A stretch of 7,910 nt of DNA from an uncultured Litoreibacter sp. (GTDB lineage: Bacteria; Pseudomonadota; Alphaproteobacteria; Rhodobacterales; Rhodobacteraceae), in assembly GCA_937928335.1 (NCBI GenBank), contig CALFWN010000251.1:1-7910 (forward strand). The letters run 5' to 3'. This document shows, piece by piece, positions 5,691-7,910 of the stretch; position 1 is the first letter of the stretch; the number at the start of each line of letters is the position of its first letter. A model generated the notes under the pieces. That model saw only the letters and a list, made by a program, of their open reading frames with translations. It was not told the origin of the DNA and searched no databases. The translations under genes were made by a program, and so were the position numbers.

Positions 5691-7574
5691 TTGGACCCGA
5701 TTACACTGACATTGGAGATGGGCGTGGTGCTGGGCCTGCTGGCCTTCACCGTCGGGCTGTTCGTGTCCGAGATCATCCGTATTGATCTTGCCGCCATTCT
5801 GGTGATGGTCCTGCTGGGCGCGCTCAGCTACCTGCCGGGCCTTGGCAATCTAGCGGATGTGAACCACCTGTTTGACGGGTTTGCCTCGAATGCGGTGATC
5901 TCGATCATAGCGGTGATGATCATTGGCATGGGGCTCGACAAGACCGGGCTGATGTCCAAGGTGGCAGGCCTGATCCTGCGCAAGGGCGGCACGACGGAGG
6001 CGCGGATCATCCCGATTGTGTCGGGCACGGTGGCGGTGATTTCCAGCTTCATGCAGAATGTCGGGGCGGCGGCGCTGTTTTTGCCGGTGGTCTCACGCAT
6101 TTCGGCCCGGACAGGGCTGCCTTTGTCGCGCCTGCTGATGCCGATGGGGTTCTGCGCCATTCTGGGCGGGACCATGACGATGGTTGGCTCGTCGCCGCTG
6201 ATCTTGCTCAATGATCTGATCCTGACGGCCAATAGCGGCCTGCCCGAAGATCAACAGATCGAGCCGTTCGGTCTGTTTTCTGTGACCCCGGTGGGCGCGA
6301 TGCTGATCGTGGCCGGTATCCTCTATTTCGTGCTTTTGGGCCGCTGGGTGCTGCCTGCGCATAGCGACAAGGATGACGCCACCTCGGGTCAGTCCATGCA
6401 GGCCTATATGCGGGGCACCTATGGGCTGAATGCCGATATTTTCGAAGTGCTGGTGCCCGAGGGCAATATCCTTGTGGGTCAGACGCTGAGCGATATTATG
6501 GACGCCCATCACCTTTACATCATCGGCACGGATTATCGCGGCAAGAAGGTCGTGGCGCCCATGACCGGCACCCGGATCGAAACACCGTGCCGGCTTGCGG
6601 TGCTGGGCCTGCGGCGTGTGGTGAATGAGTTTGCGGAAACCTATGGGCTGAAGGTGCTGGAAACGCCGGATCGCTTTGTGGAGGATTTTGCCGCGACCAG
6701 CGCCGGGGTGGCGGAGATCGTTGTGCCGCCCACGTCGAGCCTTGTGGGCAAAGCGCCCGAGGAGCTGCGCATCCGGCAGACCTACGGGTTTTCGCTGCTG
6801 GCCATTCACCGGGGCGAAGAGGTGCTGAGCCTTGTCGAAACCGAGGAGCATGAGGCCTGCCGTCTGGGCCAGCAGGTGCTGCGCTCCGGGGATACGCTGG
6901 CGGTGCATACGCCCTGGGATGCGCTGGCGCGGCTGAAATCGGACCGCGACTTTGTGGTGATCACCACCGACTTCCCGCAAGAGGAGTTGCGACCGCAGAA
7001 GGTAAACTGGGCGCTGGGCTTTTTTGCCATCGCGCTGGTGTTGATCCTGTTCACCGATATGCGCCTGTCGCTCTGCCTGCTGGTCGGCGCGGTGGGCATG
7101 ATCCTGTCGAAAGTGCTTACAGTAGACGAAGCCTATAGCGCGGTCAGCTGGCAGACGGTGTTCTTGCTGGCGAGCCTCATCCCGCTGGGTCAGGCAGTGC
7201 AGGAAACGGGCACTGCTGCGTGGATCGCGCAGCAGATCCTGGTGCTTCTGGATGGCTGGCCGCTTTGGGCCCTGCAGGCGGGTCTGGCCGTGCTGGCCAC
7301 CGCTTTTACGCTGGTGATGTCAAATGTCGGGGCGACGGTCTTGCTGGTGCCGCTGGCTGTGTCAATCGCGGTGGCGGCGGGCGGCAATCCGGGGATGTTC
7401 GCGCTGACCGTGGCGATTGCCACCTCGAACAGTTTCCTGATCCCGACCCATCAGGTGAACGCCTTGATCATGGGGCCTGCGGGTTACCGGGTGGCGGATT
7501 TCGTGAAGGCGGGCAGCCTTATGACTGTCCTGTTTCTGGTGGTGTCGCTGACGGCGTTGAACCTGTTTTATTGA
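5691..7574 (+). CDS. SLC13/DASS-family anion permease with two RCK_C (TrkA-C) domains
   Basis: Predicted 627-residue inner-membrane, ion-coupled anion carrier of the divalent anion:sodium symporter group, with two membrane halves split by a cytoplasmic regulatory segment. The N-terminal half has helices from about residue 10 and a first hairpin motif FMQNVGAAALF (120-130) followed by VGSSPLILLND (165-175). The middle carries two RCK_C-like domains (about 248-325 and 341-424) with the beta-rich pattern VLVPEGNILVGQTL and IVVPPTSSLVGKAPEEL. The C-terminal half repeats the motif as MSNVGATVLLVP (543-554), then ATSNSFLIPTHQVN (577-590). The twin NVGA motifs correspond to the SNT/SNV sodium- and substrate-binding hairpins of the family. 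The start is TTG with GGAGG 4 nt upstream; the alternative ATG (Met10) has no proper ribosome binding site and would trim helix 1. Homologues are variously annotated for sulfate, dicarboxylates, citrate or other anions, so no gene symbol is given. Its position behind dctPQM makes a carboxylate plausible but is weak evidence. Confidence 0.85.
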   Translation: MDPITLTLEMGVVLGLLAFTVGLFVSEIIRIDLAAILVMVLLGALSYLPGLGNLADVNHLFDGFASNAVISIIAVMIIGMGLDKTGLMSKVAGLILRKGGTTEARIIPIVSGTVAVISSFMQNVGAAALFLPVVSRISARTGLPLSRLLMPMGFCAILGGTMTMVGSSPLILLNDLILTANSGLPEDQQIEPFGLFSVTPVGAMLIVAGILYFVLLGRWVLPAHSDKDDATSGQSMQAYMRGTYGLNADIFEVLVPEGNILVGQTLSDIMDAHHLYIIGTDYRGKKVVAPMTGTRIETPCRLAVLGLRRVVNEFAETYGLKVLETPDRFVEDFAATSAGVAEIVVPPTSSLVGKAPEELRIRQTYGFSLLAIHRGEEVLSLVETEEHEACRLGQQVLRSGDTLAVHTPWDALARLKSDRDFVVITTDFPQEELRPQKVNWALGFFAIALVLILFTDMRLSLCLLVGAVGMILSKVLTVDEAYSAVSWQTVFLLASLIPLGQAVQETGTAAWIAQQILVLLDGWPLWALQAGLAVLATAFTLVMSNVGATVLLVPLAVSIAVAAGGNPGMFALTVAIATSNSFLIPTHQVNALIMGPAGYRVADFVKAGSLMTVLFLVVSLTALNLFY

Positions 7575-7702
7575 GCACGTCCCGTGCGTCTGAAATTTTG
7601 CGTTCTTGGGGAGCGTCGCCATTGTGCTCGAACCAATGGCGCATCACTGGCAACTCCCCGCCACGCGGGCATCCCCTCAGAGTATTTGCAACCAAATGGA
7701 AA
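7575..7702. other. Convergent intergenic region with structured, repeat-like element
   Basis: This 128-base gap between the SLC13-like gene and convergent tpiA is rich in dyad symmetry. GCACG-TCC-CGTGC (7575-7587) begins directly after the stop codon. CGCCATTG (7617-7624) pairs perfectly with CAATGGCG (7634-7641), flanked by GGGGAG (7608-7613) and CTCCCC (7654-7659) as an outer stem. CCCGC-CAC-GCGGG (7657-7669) overlaps the outer stem. ATTTG-CAAC-CAAAT (7684-7697) ends six bases before the tpiA stop. None is followed by a run of T on either strand, so classical intrinsic terminators are not evident, but a two-way transcription block is likely given the arrangement. Confidence 0.6.
7608..7659. 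repeat. Nested inverted repeat (8-bp perfect inner stem, 6-bp outer stem)
   Basis: The inner arms CGCCATTG/CAATGGCG enclose a 9-base loop. The outer arms GGGGAG/CTCCCC enclose them with 3 bases on the left and 12 on the right. The design resembles dispersed palindromic intergenic elements placed between convergent genes. Copy number cannot be judged from one window. Confidence 0.5.
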
Positions 7703-7910
7703 CTAGGCGTTCTCAAGCGCAGTGATAATGGGGGAGAAGTCTGTGGCCTTGAGGGAGGCCCCGCCGACCAGCGCGCCGTCGACATTGGAGACGGCGAAGA
7801 TTTCATCCGCGTTGGAGCCTTTGACCGAGCCGCCATAGAGGATGCGGATCGATGTGCCGACGCCTGCGCCATAGCGTTGTTCCAGTTTGGCGCGGATATA
7901 GTCATGCACC
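7703..7910 (-). CDS. tpiA: Triosephosphate isomerase TpiA, C-terminal part (5' end outside window)
   Basis: Cytoplasmic glycolytic and gluconeogenic enzyme interconverting dihydroxyacetone phosphate and glyceraldehyde 3-phosphate. Only the last 68 codons are visible on the minus strand, ending at a TAG (7705-7703), out of about 250 normally present. The diagnostic C-terminal phosphate-binding elements are both present: [12 protein letters not shown], forming the beta-7/loop-7 site, and the following [10 protein letters not shown], forming the loop-8 site. The final helix [12 protein letters not shown] is typical of the family. The active-site lysine, histidine and glutamate lie upstream, beyond the window. 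The gene converges on the transport operon and is probably not functionally linked to it, apart from both serving central carbon metabolism. Confidence 0.95.
   Translation of the reverse strand, partial: VHDYIRAKLEQRYGAGVGTSIRILYGGSVKGSNADEIFAVSNVDGALVGGASLKATDFSPIITALENA

Noticed and set aside
6093..6980. Antisense frame of 295 codons opposite the SLC13-like gene
   Set aside because: Same shadow composition (His, Gln, Arg), no recognisable motif.

Overview
The window reads as chromosomal DNA of an alphaproteobacterium of the Rhodobacterales (Roseobacter/Rhodobacter type). The case rests on GC-rich, strongly G/C-ending codons, a DctB-DctD / DctPQM gene order and protein style typical of that group, GGAGG-type ribosome binding sites with GTG and TTG starts, and an intergenic AGAGTATTT...CCAAAT element of a kind I associate with Rhodobacteraceae. 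The genus cannot be fixed from the sequence alone.

Layout. Bases 1-936 hold the C-terminal half of a membrane sensor histidine kinase (DctB), cut by the window edge. It overlaps by ATGA the response regulator gene dctD (933-2156). A 355-base gap (2157-2511) carries no convincing gene but has a perfect 18-bp inverted repeat, a degenerate second copy 31 bp downstream, a possible -10 element and a second small palindrome. Then come the three genes of a TRAP transporter: dctP (2512-3507, periplasmic binding protein), an intrinsic terminator-like hairpin, dctQ (3590-4240, small membrane subunit, GTG start) and dctM (4243-5619, large membrane subunit, 2-nt gap after dctQ). After 71 bases a TTG-started gene (5691-7574) encodes an SLC13/DASS-type permease with two RCK_C (TrkA-C) domains. 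The convergent 3' end of tpiA enters from the right on the minus strand (7703-7910), and the 128-base gap before it holds a structured, repeat-like element.

How it works together. DctB should sense extracellular C4-dicarboxylates and phosphorylate DctD. DctD should bind the inverted repeats upstream of dctP and switch on the Na+- or H+-coupled TRAP importer DctPQM (malate, succinate, fumarate). The SLC13-like permease may be a second anion or dicarboxylate carrier, but its substrate cannot be read from the sequence.

The most notable point is that this DctD keeps its receiver and its DNA-binding helix-turn-helix but has lost nearly every catalytic and sigma-54-contacting feature of its AAA+ domain: Walker A lysine, Walker B glutamate, GAFTGA loop and both arginine fingers. 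The dctP upstream region also lacks a good -24/-12 promoter. This suggests a regulator that no longer works as a sigma-54 ATPase and instead acts as an ordinary activator of sigma-70-type polymerase, in parallel to what is known for Rhodobacter capsulatus NtrC. I see no CRISPR array, insertion sequence, rRNA, tRNA or evident novel multi-gene system; apart from the regulator the window is an ordinary nutrient-uptake locus.
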